Below, one piece after another: positions 13,707 through 24,250 of a stretch of 64,000 bases of DNA. How positions within the stretch are numbered: the first letter of the stretch is position 1; every line of letters starts with the position of its first letter. The stretch is taken from contig OY754981.1 in the NCBI GenBank assembly GCA_963576475.1, positions 14,622,216 through 14,686,215 of the forward strand, read 5' to 3'. The notes under the pieces are model-generated. The model was given only the letters and a program-made list of their open reading frames with translations, searched no databases and was not told where the DNA came from. The translations under genes were made by a program, and so were the position numbers. Origin of the DNA: Molanna angustata (Eukaryota > Arthropoda > Insecta > Trichoptera > Molannidae).

Positions 13707-13855
13707 AGAGCGGGAAGCAGCTATTCTGGCTCCGTAACATTCGGAAGTGGACCCGAATGAGGCGTGTGGAGGACTTGTTCCGCACAGGACAGGGAAAGTT
13801 TCTCCCGAGTGATCGTCAACGTCGGGGGGACCCGACAGGACACAGAGAAGAATAA
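13707..13855 (+). pseudogene. LINE C-terminal fragment (FWLRNIRKW type)
   Basis: One frame reads GKQLFWLRNIRKWTRMRRVE followed by DLFRTGQGKF, the WLRN.R.W...LFR signature of the extreme C-terminus of RTE/jockey-like LINEs, and ends in a GAAGAATAAGAAG tail. It is only about 150 bp and non-functional. Confidence 0.6.
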
Positions 13856-13984
13856 GAAGGGTTCGATAGAATTTACAACAAAATAGCTTTTAAGTTTTAG
13901 TATAAAAATAGATTTTAATATAGGTACATTTTAGATTTACTTGCTTGTTGTCTGTAGGTACTTATGTGAGATATTATACATACC

Positions 13985-14060
13985 AATAATAATAATAATG
14001 ACAATTTATAAAGCGCCGTTTAGTGACAACCGTGGTCACCTCAAGGGCGCTTTCAGTTTG
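13985..14060 (-). mobile_element. L2/CR1-type LINE 3' end
   Basis: The reverse complement has the 3'-terminal hairpin AGCGCCCTTGAGG...AACGGCGCTTTATAAATTG and an (ATT)n tail. This matches the 3' ends of the LINE fragments at 46.7-47.3 and 50.5-51.3 kb. Confidence 0.65.
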
Positions 14061-14074
14061 CAAAAAAATAATTT

Positions 14075-14192
14075 AAAATTAGTCCTATAGCTAACACATT
14101 GAAAATGGTGAAACATAAAACTTTAAAAAATTCAATAAGTTAAAATTAGTCCTATAGCTAACACATTGAAAATGGTGAAATATAAAACTTAA
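14075..14192. repeat. 67-bp direct duplication
   Basis: AAAATTAGTCCTATAGCTAA and the following bases occur twice in tandem with one substitution in the first 50 bases. It lies directly upstream of the minus-strand L2-type 3' end. Confidence 0.85.
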
Positions 14193-14497
14193 AAGATACC
14201 TAGAAATCACAAATTAATCTTGTTACATAATCCAGATGAAATTAATTATAAAAAATAGTCGATTCAAAGTAAACTGGCATAATATTTAGTATCTACACAT
14301 AATATTATTGAACGGATGAAGGACAATCTGGATACGACTTGCGGAAAAGATGAGTTTTTACAAGGTATGTATAATTTATACATTTTGTGTATCAAAACAC
14401 AAAACAGGTGACAAACTCAAAACATTTCACGAATTGTTCACACAAATCATATCACTGACCAACAATGGGTGTACAGTTATCGCTAAACACCAAGAAA

Positions 14498-14931
14498 GAT
14501 CACGTGGGTGCGCACAAGACAAATTTGTTTTTTTTTTTCGGTTTGTTTGATCACGGGTTGGTTTGATAGAGAGGTGTAAACAGTGAAAAGACACGTGCGT
14601 ACCAGAACTAGTAAATTTGTAGTAGGTACATAAAATAAGTGAAATAGTGAGTAAGATATAGGTAATAAGTGTAATCGTTAATTATATTAAGTGAACTATT
14701 AAGCTAAGAATAAGAAATAACTAGTTGTATAAGTTACTTGGTAAGATAATATAAATGTAAGCGGTGAGAAAAGACAAAAGTTGGGACTTAAAGAGTGCAA
14801 TTATATGTAAATAAGTGTTAAAATAATCTAAGGAAAAAATGTGTGTGTTATATCAGATGACGTATATGAAAGTGTGATGAAGGGATAGCTGAATCAAGAA
14901 AAACTCCCTGGGCTCTGCCGGGAGAACATCG
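14498..14931 (+). other. Probable 5' UTR of the RTE-type LINE
   Basis: Non-coding sequence that leads into the LINE ORF. Near its start is GATCACGTGGGTGCGCACAA; just after the element's 3' tail is GATCACGTGTACGTGCGCAA (17967). The shared GATCACGTG..TGCGCA.A could be an imperfect target-site duplication marking the element ends, which would make this the 5' UTR. Confidence 0.4.
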
Positions 14932-17900
14932 ATGAAGCCCGCCACTCGTCATGTTACGGTCCAGGGGGTAGGCGAAAAGAGGAGAGCCGAGTGCAGATTG
15001 GGAGTCTGGAATATAAGAGGAGGAATGGATAGAAAGATGAATGAATTGTGCGACGTAATAAAAGGTAAAGAAATAGATGTAATGTGTGTAAGTGAGACAA
15101 AAAAGAAAGGTAGAGGTATGAACGTTAGGAATGATGGTATGATAGAACTATGGTCGGGAGTGAAAAGTGACGAATTTGCATGCAAAGGAGTTGGTGTGAT
15201 TCTAGCGAAACGAATGGGGAAATGTATGAAAGAGTACAAGCTAAAAAACTCTAGAATCATGTGGGTAAGGCTGAAGATCGGAATTACAAGCGTATTCCTA
15301 ATAATAGGATATGCGCCCGGAAACTCCGATAGTGAGAGTGAAAAGGATGATTTCTGGAAGTGTGACCGAGATAATGAACGAAAAAAAGGATAATGAAAGA
15401 GTGATTCTGACTGGAGATCTAAATGGATGGGTGGGTGTCCGTAGGAAAGATTTTGAGTCAGTCCTTGGACCTCACGGCGATATTAGAGTGAATGACAATG
15501 GTAAAAGACTATTGGAAGTATGCACGGAAGGGAATCTGTTTGTGGCGAACTCAGTATTCAGCCACAAAAGAATTCACAAGTATACATGGGAAAGAGGGAA
15601 TGAAAGGTCGATAATTGACTATGTATGTGTTGACGCCGCACTAAGGAAAGCGACAGTGGATACTAGAGTGTATAGGGGCGCGGAACTGGAGACAGACCAC
15701 TACTTGTTAATATCAAGAATTGATTTGTTTACCGGGTGGCGCTTTAAAACACACCGAAGTGATCCACCGATGCGAACCAAGGTAGAAAGGCTGCAAGATG
15801 AGAGTGTAAGAAATCAGTATGCAAAAGAGACCGGAAACGAACTCTTTAAAGCAATACACAGTAGAAGAAATATTGAGGAAGCATGGACGACGCTGAAAGA
15901 GACCGTGTGTAAGACATCGAAGAAGATCTGTGGTATTGCTAAAAGAGGTGGAAAGAAAGGCGATGCTTGGTGGAATGAGAGTGTTAAGATTGTTGTGGGT
16001 GAAAAGAAGAAAGCATGGATGGCATTATTAGCCGCGAAAGGATCAAATAATGAAGAAAGAGCAAAAGAGAATTATAAAGTATGCAAGAAAGTAGTCAAAG
16101 ACACAGTAAAAAGGGAAAAAGATGGTATAAAAGAGAAAGAAAGCCTGAAAATAGCCAGCGACTTTCCTGGAAACATGAAAATGTTCTGGAAAGGCGTAGC
16201 GAAAAGAAAAAATGGAACTGTGAAAGCTTCGAAAGGAATAAATGATAAAGATGGAAAAATAACTATGGACGAAGATGGCGTGAAAGAGCGATGGAAAGAA
16301 TATTTCGAGGAACTGTATGATAGCGGAGTAAGAGGGGACGTGAGTCAGAGAACATGGCAAGTAAGTGAAGATGATAAGGATGAAATAACGCAAGAAGAAG
16401 TGTTTGAAGCAGTAAAACACGCGAAAGCGGGGAAAGCTGCCGGGTATGACAGTGTATCAGCTGAACTTATAAAATATGGCGGCGAACAGACGTTGGAGTG
16501 GTGTCTCTCTCTTTTCAACAAATGTTGGGAAGAAGGACACACTCCATCAGACTGGAGAAATGCAGTCGTGGTACCTTTGTATAAAGGTAAAGGATCGAAG
16601 CTCGACTGCAAAAACTATAGAGCCATAAGTTTGCTAAGCTCAGTTGGTAAGATGTATGCAAGGATCCTGGATCAAAGAGTACGAAAGGTTACAGAGAGCA
16701 AGATTTGGGATGCTCAAGGGGCTTTTGTTGGCGGCAGAGGATGTATAGACCAAATTTTTTCTTTACGTATGGTCACAGAAAAGGTTTTGGGTAAAAACCA
16801 AAAACTTTTCTGCGCCTTTATAGACCTTGAAAAGGCCTATGATAAAGTTGTAAGAGAAAAACTATGGAATATACTATCGATGTACGGAGCGAAGAGTAAG
16901 CTGATACGTGCAATCGCTTCATTATATGAGAACAGCAAAGCATGTGTTCGTGTTAACGACACAACAACAACTTGGTTCTCTATAAATAATGGCGTTAGAC
17001 AGGGGTGCGTGTTGTCCCCTTGGCTCTTTAATCTCTACATTGATTTCTGCATAAGAGCCCTTAAGTATGAAAGTAAGGGTCTGAAACTGAGTACTGTAAC
17101 AGTACGTGATCTGATGTATGCAGACGACAAAGTATTGTTAGCAGAAAGTATGGAAGAGTTACAGTATCTTGTAAGTATGGTATATGAAGGATGCATAGAA
17201 AACGGACTTAAAATGAATGCCAGCAAATCAAAGGTAATGGTCTTTGAAAAGAGTGAAAGCAGAACAGTGTGTCAAATAAAAGTAGAGAATGAATGGCTTG
17301 AACAAGTCGACGAGTATGTCTATCTGGGTAGTATGTTCCAACGGAATGGACGGCCTGATAAGGATATTGAAAGAAGAGTTATGGCAGGAAACAGAGTGAA
17401 TGGAGCACTTAGACCAGTTATGAATGATCGCAACATATCAAGAGACGCTAAAGTTGCCATTCATAACGCAATCGTAGTGCCAACCCTGACGTATGCAAGT
17501 GAGACCTGGACATGGCAGAAGTCGCACGAAAGCAGAATAAATGCAGTTGGAATGAGATCGCTTAGAAGAATTTGTAACAGAACGATGTATGATAGAGTTC
17601 GGAATGAAGATACAAGGAAAGAATGTAAGATAAAGAAAGATGTAATTAACAGAATGAAAGTTAACACATTGAGATGGTTTGGCCACTTGGGGAGAATGAA
17701 CGAAGAACGCCTGACGAAGAAAATATACAAAGCTGACAGGAACGGAATAAGAGGTCGCGGGCGCCCAAGAAAAGGATGGCACGACCATGTAAACGATATT
17801 TTGAAAGATGGAAATGTAAGAAGCATGAACAACAGACGAACATGTATAAGACGATGTATGAATGTTGATGAGGCGATGAATGGGTGTCAAGATAGAAAAA

Positions 17901-17947
17901 TGTGGCGTTCGGTCCTCTCTGCCTACCCCGTGAGGGACATGGCGTGA
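14932..17947 (+). pseudogene. RTE-type LINE polyprotein (AP endonuclease - reverse transcriptase), one frameshift
   Basis: This is a non-LTR retrotransposon polyprotein that would nick target DNA and prime reverse transcription on it. The ORF is open in frame 1 from ATG 14932 to about 15360, then continues in frame 2 to the stop at 17945-17947 (about 1000 residues in all, normal for an RTE protein). The break follows ...DDFWK and fits a two-base deletion. APE motifs: VWNIRGG (~residue 25), VSETK, GYAP, GDLNGWVG, IDYVCVD and ELETDHYLL. Reverse transcriptase motifs: AGKAAGYDSVSAELI, the LSPWLFNLYID block and the catalytic YADD (at 17116-17127). The C-terminus has RWFGHLGRM and GRGRPRKGW. An almost absent 3' UTR followed by an ATGT repeat is typical of the RTE clade. 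It is otherwise unbroken, so fairly young but not competent as read. Confidence 0.9.
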
Positions 17948-17962
17948 TGGTATGTATGTATG
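17948..17962 (+). repeat. (ATGT)n tail of the LINE
   Basis: A few GTAT/ATGT units directly follow the stop-proximal TGATG, the usual RTE-clade 3' tail. Confidence 0.7.
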
Positions 17963-18166
17963 GTTTGATCACGTGTACGTGCGCAAATCGCCACCCTCCA
18001 CGCAGATAAATTTCTGAATGTTTGGCGGTAAATGTAAATCCGAACAGTTTATATTTGTATGGGATGGTGATGATTTGTGCGAGCAAACTAGTGGAGCCGG
18101 GATCGAATCTAACGTCGACTGATTTAATTTACATACAGTATGAATGTATACACTTATACACTATGG

Positions 18167-18652
18167 CAGGGGTAGCCAACCAGTCGATCGCGACTATTAG
18201 TCCAGTCGATCGTGGTAAGGTAAAAAATATATCCAAGTTTGAAGAAATGTGTTGAATAATTGCATCCGTGTTTTGGTTCAACATATTTATGTATGTCAGC
18301 ATTTTCCTTCTTAAAACAAACCAAAAATAAACACCGTTCTCGCCTGAAAGACGCTCATACACTGGATTCATTAAGGTTGACAATTTCCAACTACAAAACT
18401 GATTTTGCTAATCTAGCGGAAGATGCTCAGACGCAGTGCTCACACTAATATACATAAGTAATTACTAAGAATAATTTTCTGTTGTATGTTTTCCCTCTTA
18501 ATGAAATAAAAAATACTACTTAATTGTGTACTGAACCATGCTGTTTCATTTAAAATTTCAAGAAGTATGTAATTGGTAGATCGCACGCACAGGGCTTCCT
18601 CAGTAAACAGTAGATCTTGGATCTAATCAAGTCGGCCACCCGCCCACCCCTG
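18167..18652 (+). mobile_element. Internally deleted hAT transposon
   Basis: It begins CAGGGGTAGCCAACCAGTCG and ends GGCCACCCGCCCACCCCTG, which share the short hAT inverted terminus CAGGGGT. It carries TCGATCGCGACTATTAG-type subterminal words typical of GTF2IRD2/ZBED-related hAT elements. Only about 486 bp remain, containing the transposase C-terminus. No clean 8-bp target duplication is visible. Confidence 0.7.
18260..18448 (+). pseudogene. hAT transposase C-terminal (dimerisation) fragment
   Basis: The frame reads FGSTYLCMSAFSFLKQTKNK, then HRSRLKDAHTLDSLRLTISN and ends in ...QTQCSH. This is the conserved C-terminal dimerisation block of hAT-type transposases of the GTF2IRD2/SCAND3/ZBED5 group (G.TYLCE.AFS.....KSKHRSRL.D.HL...LR...S). 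The catalytic core and zinc-finger N-terminus are deleted, so this is a relic. Confidence 0.75.
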
Positions 18653-18659
18653 CCGAAGT

Positions 18660-19740
18660 GCAGGTATTAGTTAAACGATTCTTAAGAATTTCAACAATAG
18701 AGTTCAGTTATGTTTATTTTACGATAAACTTAAAATTATCAATGACGTTTGTTTAAATAGATCAGCTTATAGAAATAAAGATTAGAGTAGTGTATTGGGC
18801 ACAAGGGAATATAATAGATGAAAGTTAATGAATGGGAATGAATATAATAGGAGGGGTTGTACCTGCAAGGTTGGGTATTGTTGTATGTGTGAGTGACTAT
18901 ATACATACCAATATAATATAGTGTGAAAGGGCGACTCTAGTCATCCACCTAACCTGACCGTGCTATGTTAAATTCATTACATAATATAGTTGAGGTAGGT
19001 ATATAAGTGTATGTACACACACACACACATATAGATATATATGTATATAGAGAGAGAGATTACTGACCTCACCCAAGGCAGTAAGTGAGGCGGGTCCAGA
19101 TGGCTGAACATCGAACAAGGAAATGAGATGATATTACGGGGCACCGCCCACAATCAGCTGTTAGGAAACAAACAATAAATACAAGCAAATTACCTCTCAT
19201 CTGCACCACCGCCATAACTAATCAATCATTTCACTACACTCGCCGACCTGACCCAGCCATCACTACCGCTAGATGAAGATAACATTTAGGTACCTACCTT
19301 ACATTACATACAGGATGATCGATCGCTCGTTTAATGTGTACCATTAAAGACATCACACTCGCCAAAACTAGGGACAATGTATGACTACTTATAGGAGAGA
19401 AAGTGCAATAAAGGTAAATCGGTAAGTAGTTTAAAATGTAAATGTGGGCATATTATACGTACTATTGATCGCCCAGTGGTCGAAATTCTATCGTAATTCA
19501 TTAAAAAGAATATTTGGAATTAAAACTATTAAATTTTGAATTTTAATGAGGTTTTTTTGTCAAAGCCATTGCGTACACCTATATTTTTTAAAATTTTGTT
19601 CTATTACGGCACCTGCAAGCGTATGCTTACAAATATTTCATTATTGCGTGTTATTTGCTTTAATTCTCTGCAATACCTATGAAATTTATAATTTAATATA
19701 GATAGTGAAGCCCCGGCAAACTTCGTATTGCTTGTATAAT
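18660..19740. other. Non-coding region
   Basis: No gene recognised. It contains a small (CA)n/(TA)n/(GA)n cluster at 19015-19060. The last ~60 bases (TAGTGAAGCCCCGGCAAACT) resemble the start of an insect repeat that leads into the minisatellite element. Confidence 0.4.
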
Positions 19741-19744
19741 TAAA

Positions 19745-20003
19745 TATGGTCCTTCATTACCACCCGTCACTTCAGACCCTTCAGTACCTCCCGTCCCTTC
19801 AGACCCTTCAGTACCTTCCGTCCCTTCAGTGCCTCCCGTCCCTTCAGACCCTTCAGTACCACCCGTTCCTTCAGTACCTCCCGTCCCTTCAGTACCTCCC
19901 GTCCCTTCAGTTACTCCCGTCCCTTCAGTTACTCCCGCCCCTTCAGTACCTCCCGTCCCTTCAGTACCTCCCGTTCCTTCCCTTCATTACATCCCGTCCC
20001 TTC
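19745..20003. repeat. 18-bp minisatellite (TCCCGTCCCTTCAGTACC)n
   Basis: About 14 units, with interspersed CAGACCCTT variants. The six-residue repeat frame (LPSLQY) is a by-product. The same unit occurs at 62172-62345 within a similarly built element. Confidence 0.9.
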
Positions 20004-20420
20004 AGTAAGTTAAGAAAATATAACGAAGAAGAAGATAAAAGATTAAATACAGAAACCTGCGAAGAGATGGAAGGAAAATTGAACCTTCTCCCAGGATAGT
20101 CCACCTTCATAAGTAAAATGACCTTTCACCCGATGAAGAAGAAGAAAAATGCTTTAATCCAGAAACCATCCCGGGCATACGCTCAATAATTCATCAAAGT
20201 TTCATTGCAATCGGATGAACGGTTCCCAGGATAGTCCACCTTCATAGGTAAAATGACCTAATACCCGATGAAGAAAATTTTTTTTTGATCCAGAAACCAT
20301 CCCTGGTATACTCTCGACAATTCACCAAAGTTTCATAGCAATCGGATGAACGGTTTAGGAGCGCATTCAACACATGCATATATGGGTACATAGGTACATA
20401 CAAACATTCAAATTTATAAT
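20004..20420 (+). mobile_element. VNTR-composite element, copy 1 (body and 3' tail)
   Basis: Downstream of the minisatellite are two imperfect repeats of the block GCGAAGAGATGGAAGG...CCCAGGATAGTCCACC...GGTAAAATGACC...GAAGAAGAAG. A tail follows: CATCCCGGGCATACGCTC, CAAAGTTTCATTGCAATCGG and GAACGGTTTAGGAGCGCATT. The same order, with more units, is at 62172-63090. There is no long open frame. The tail resembles LINE 3' ends, but I cannot name the family. Confidence 0.6.
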
Positions 20421-20600
20421 ATAGATGGGTGTTTCTCTGTAAACTGGGCAACTCGTTGTCTCAGGCCTATATTATACAAAAAAATTTAGATTATTATATA
20501 TTTCATAGTTAATTATAAAAGATAATTACCTAATCTACATGTGCTCAGCATACTGCATCCATTTAATTTTACTTTAATGCATGAAAAATGTGTTTATAAT
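20421..20600. other. Non-coding spacer
   Basis: AT-rich, nothing recognised. Confidence 0.4.
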
Positions 20601-21149
20601 GCTCAAAAAACAGTCTCCTGGTGTGTCACCACACCAATTTAGTTCCTTTAGATTCAATTTATTTTAAAAATAAATTTAAGAATCAATTGATTTATTTAAT
20701 TATTTGAACAATATTACATGATTTTTAATTAGACCTGGTTATTTTTTCTTAATATATGTTTATAAAGCTAAAAAAGGAAATTAAAGTTTGTCTCAGCATT
20801 TTGTGGACAGTCCCCCTGTCTATATTTCAAATTGCACACCTCGTAGTCTACAACTTAAATTATTGCGTTTATACATGTAACCATGCGCAAACAACCTGAA
20901 GTTTGCATGCTTGCCACCAAAAGCGCGTATACGCCAATTTATTTAGAGCTGCACGAGCTTCGCTCCGAGAAATCCTTGTGACAACCGGCCAGTCAACAGT
21001 CCTCTGGTAAGAATTATTTTTATCTCTTTTATATCTATTATATTTATACAATTTAAAAAATATTTCTTGTAATGTATAAATATTCCCTATTTATAGCAAA
21101 ATAACATAACTTATTTGTATTTTGTGCTATCATCCAATGAAGTCAAATT

Positions 21150-21188
21150 AAACAGTCCCCTGCACTATAAAAAGGCAGGGGACTGTTT
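21150..21188. repeat. Hairpin: 14-bp inverted repeat
   Basis: AAACAGTCCCCTGC and its exact inverse flank an 11-base spacer that contains CTATAAAAAG, a possible TATA box. It lies 160-200 bp upstream of the broken ORF. Confidence 0.85.
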
Positions 21189-21347
21189 CTGCCTCCAGGG
21201 GATGGTCTTTTAATATGTTTATCATTGTTTTATTTATTTTATTAATATATAGAACCAACTTTTTACATTATTTTAAACAATATTTTAGTTTATATATTAA
21301 TTTATATACCTTTTTAGTTCTTTTTAGATATACATATCTTTTGAGAA

Positions 21348-21663
21348 TGGTGCCAAAAAGAAAAAACTTTTTAAGGAAGAGATATTACAATGAAAAGAGA
21401 AGTCGAGTGAAAGAGATATGAGCGTAACAAAAACGACCCACAGAAAAAGGAAGAAGAGAGAAAGAACATTTAAAATATCTCAAGAAAAAAGAAAATGGAA
21501 GTAAGAAGCTAGTTAAGGATATGACTCCACCAGAAGCAAAGAAGTAGTGGAGAGAGCATTGCAACAATTATCGCAATAAGAAAAAAGTGTCAAGAAATGC
21601 AACAAGCTCGATTCTGAGAGAAAATATGCCAGATTTGGAAGAAATTATCAGCTTTATACAATA
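21348..21663 (+). pseudogene. Broken basic ORF of a transposon-associated protein
   Basis: An ATG frame MVPKRKNFLRKRYYNEKRSR stops early. The continuation in other frames reads ERNKNDPQKKEEERKN, then KEHLKYLKKKENGSKKLVKD and MTPPEAKK(stop)WREHCNNYRNKKK. The KD-MTP-E...WRE....YR..KK pattern is one I associate with unnamed proteins encoded by insect DNA transposons. It has at least one frameshift and a stop codon. Function unknown. Confidence 0.4.
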
Positions 21664-21865
21664 GAATGATTCTAAATTATAATAGTCATTAGAAATAATA
21701 AAATATTATAAAAAATACTGTTAATTTTTTGTAACTTTATTGTTCAATTATTTCATTCTTAAATTATAGAGTTTAAGAAAATATAAAAAGACTTATTTTG
21801 CTACTAAAACAACATTTTTCATTTAAATTATCAGTCCCCTGTCAAAATCAACAGTCCCCTGTATC

Positions 21866-22480
21866 GATTTTTCAGAAAATATTTTTGGTTCATCTGTTAT
21901 TTATTATTAACCTAGTAGATATCTATTCTTTTAATAAGATTTGTACAATATATAAGCAAAAAAGTGGCCTAGACAACTTTCTTAGAACAACTTGCCCAGT
22001 TTACAGAGAAACACCCAGATATATTATCATGTTTTCATCAAGGAACACAGTTTTCTCTTCATGTATTGCAAGTCAATTTTATAAATGAAATTATTGTGTA
22101 AGTACCTACCATTTACATTGTTTCACAGTAGGTAGGTATACAAATATGTATTTTCCTTTAAAATGTTCTTATATTTGAATTAAAACAACTGCGCATGCGC
22201 CGTAAATACCACAATGACATTTAAATGTGACCACAGAACATGGAATAAAAAGAATGAATATTTCCTACCTAGGTAGGTAGGAAATTTCAGTGTGAACACT
22301 TGCCTTAAGATGATTTGAATGTTTTATTTAGTCAAAATAAATCCTTGTCACTTTAATAAATAAAAGCAAGTGTTTACGCCGGAAATCCTAATAAATGAAA
22401 TAATTTCACAATCAGCTCATTTTGAAGTAAAATAGCATCCCTATTTTTTTTTTACTGTAAAACATAGTAATTGTTATACT
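21866..22480. other. Non-coding region
   Basis: No gene recognised. GGTAGGTA/TACCTACC words at 22100-22280 only. Confidence 0.4.
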
Positions 22481-22482
22481 CG

Positions 22483-22855
22483 AATATTTTTATTATTGCA
22501 TATGCGCAAACATTGGATTTTTTTCCCTGTCGGGAGTCAAAGATATTTTTTAACAGATTTTTAATTATCTCAATAGAGACGAAGTTGGAATATTTATTGT
22601 AGGAGAACCGGGAAATCAAGGCACCTACAGGGCTTACGACCTGTCATCGGTTGGTTTACGTGATCACTTTATGCGCTTGCGCAACGTTCACCAATTATGC
22701 CTTTTAATGAGATCCCTATCAATTCAATTTTGAAAGTTCTATATATTGTAATACTGAAATTCTTTTCGCTTGAAAATAAGGAATTTTTACTACAGCCATC
22801 TATGGGTGAAATTATGAATAACAATCTTAATATTTTTATTTAATTTGTTGGAACG
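22483..22855. mobile_element. Repeat X, copy 2 (interior inverted)
   Basis: It has the same 70-bp left end as copy 1 (TCGAATATTTTT...GGGAGTCAAAGATATTTT). The next block is then AACAGATTTTTAATTATC through ACCCATCTATGGGTG-type words, i.e. the reverse complement of copy 1's interior. Confidence 0.65.
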
Positions 22856-22937
22856 CCATCTATTGAGAGAATTGGTTTTTTTGTAAATAATGAAAGCTAC
22901 AATTCTTATATCTGAGGTGACAATGCATTTTTCGCAT

Positions 22938-23098
22938 AGAAGTCACCCCTGAATTATCTCAATAGAGACGAAGTTGGAATATTTATTGTAGGAGAACCGG
23001 GAAACCGGTCGTAAGCCCTGTAGGTGCCTTGATTTCCCGGTTCTCCTACAATAAATATTCCAACTTCGTCTCTATTGAGATAATTAAAAATCTGTTAA
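22938..23098. repeat. Repeat X fold-back (inverted repeat)
   Basis: The block AATTATCTCAATAGAGACGA...GGAGAACCGGGAAA and its reverse complement sit head to head around a 35-bp centre (CGGTCGTAAGCCCTGTAGG). The arms are about 60 bp and essentially perfect. It follows 80 bp after copy 2. Confidence 0.85.
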
Positions 23099-23267
23099 AA
23101 AATTGTTATACTATTTTGGAAATAACAATAATTGCGCCAACTTTTGCAACAATTTGCCAGGTTGGCGTCATACATTTTTTTTTCAGTGTGAACAATCAAA
23201 GTTGGGTAATATTTTTTTTTAAATTCATAACCCGGCACATAAATATTTTTTTCGCGCCAAAAAAAAA

Positions 23268-23340
23268 AGATTGTAAAACATAAATTAAAATTCCAAATTA
23301 TTCAAGATTGTAAAACATAAATTAAAATTCCAAAATATTG
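23268..23340. repeat. 36-bp tandem duplication
   Basis: AGATTGTAAAACATAAATTA plus the next 16 bases is present twice with minimal change. Confidence 0.8.
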
Positions 23341-23379
23341 AAATTTGTAAAAATGTCACTGGAAAAACCAATCTAAGGC

Positions 23380-23535
23380 GGAGATTTTCGGGCACTTTGT
23401 AAAAGTGGCAATATCTCGAAAACTAAGGCACTTTTACTAAGGTCATATTTGCATATTCTGGCGAGTCATGAGTTGGTATAACAGCCCTTAAAAGGAATAC
23501 GTTGACTTATGGGACACCCTGTATATATAACTCTA
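23380..23535. mobile_element. Transposon-end-like sequence
   Basis: It ends in GGGACACCCTGTATAT, a word common at ends of insect DNA elements and LTRs. The partner end was not found. Confidence 0.3.
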
Positions 23536-23763
23536 AGGAACGGCGTGTTGGGTATAGATGGATATTATGTCTCATGCTTCTCTGGCCTTATAACACTGGT
23601 TTAAAAATATCTTTTGGCAAAAACTCGCCACTTGCACTGCCTTGGTGCAAAGTGTTATTTTATTTATATTAATTTTAACGTATTGCGGTATACCTCAAAT
23701 TTGTTTATATGCCTATTACACTTAAATTGTTACACCCTTATAAGAAAATATCTGCACCCTAGC

Positions 23764-23812
23764 TGCCTCGACCGATTTCATTCACCTATAACACAATCAT
23801 ATGCTTAATTTA
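23764..23812 (+). mobile_element. SINE-A fragment (tRNA-derived, 3' of head)
   Basis: CCTCGACCGATTTCATTCAC followed by CTATAACACA matches the junction of tRNA head and body in the SINE copies at 31997 and 46382. Confidence 0.6.
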
Positions 23813-23907
23813 GGTAATTGTAGTATATCGTCCGTAGATCCATCCGGACACTTGGACTCGTCAGTTATATTTTACAAATTACAATTGAAAATTTCAAATT
23901 ACAAAAA

Positions 23908-24250
23908 CCAACCAGAACCAAAAACCTCCTACGAACATCGGAAATGAAGGTTTTAAGGGCTATCACAGGGAAGACGCTTAGGGACAGAATTCCCAATGAC
24001 GACATTAGGCGGACCTGGGAGACTGAGGACATTTTACGATGGAGTAGAGCTAGGAGAAGATTCTGGAGGGACCACGTCCACGGGATGGACGCATCTCGAA
24101 TCCCATCCATAGCGGCAAACGAAATCCCACTAGGGCATCGCCTCCCCGGTAGACCACCGAAGAGGTGGAGGGATAGCTGGACCTCAGCTTCACAGGAATA
24201 GCTTTCTCGAAAAAACAGATCTACGATCTAACATAAGAAGAAGAAGAAAC
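23908..24250 (+). pseudogene. Non-LTR retrotransposon C-terminal fragment
   Basis: One frame gives LLRTSEMKVLRAITGKTLRD, then RIPNDDIRRTWETEDILRW and later LPGRPPKRWRDSW, ending before a GAAGAAGAAG tail. The sequence EMK.LR.I.GKT..DR..N..IR is the conserved post-RT region of insect LINEs (jockey/R1/RTE superfamilies). It is 5' truncated, and the stop is at 24199-24201. Confidence 0.75.

Larger units (their letters stand above)
20605..21865. mobile_element. Element with clustered ACAGTCCCCTG motifs
   Basis: The word ACAGTCCCCTG or a one-base variant occurs about seven times (near 20608, 20808, 20996, 21152, 21176 inverted, 21832 and 21851) over 1.25 kb. One pair forms a 14-bp perfect inverted repeat (21150-21163 and 21175-21188). 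Between them is a broken basic ORF (21348-21663). Repeated short motifs at both ends around a decayed ORF suggest a DNA transposon with subterminal binding sites, but the class is unknown. Confidence 0.45.

Noticed and set aside
15311..15360. Independent start of a second LINE ORF at ATG 15311
   Set aside because: The in-frame peptide before 15360 is the out-of-frame copy of the endonuclease segment; the true protein continues from the upstream frame through a frameshift.
19746..20099. 117-codon frame with LPSLQY repeats
   Set aside because: Translation of an 18-bp minisatellite inside a repeat element; no non-repeat coding signal.
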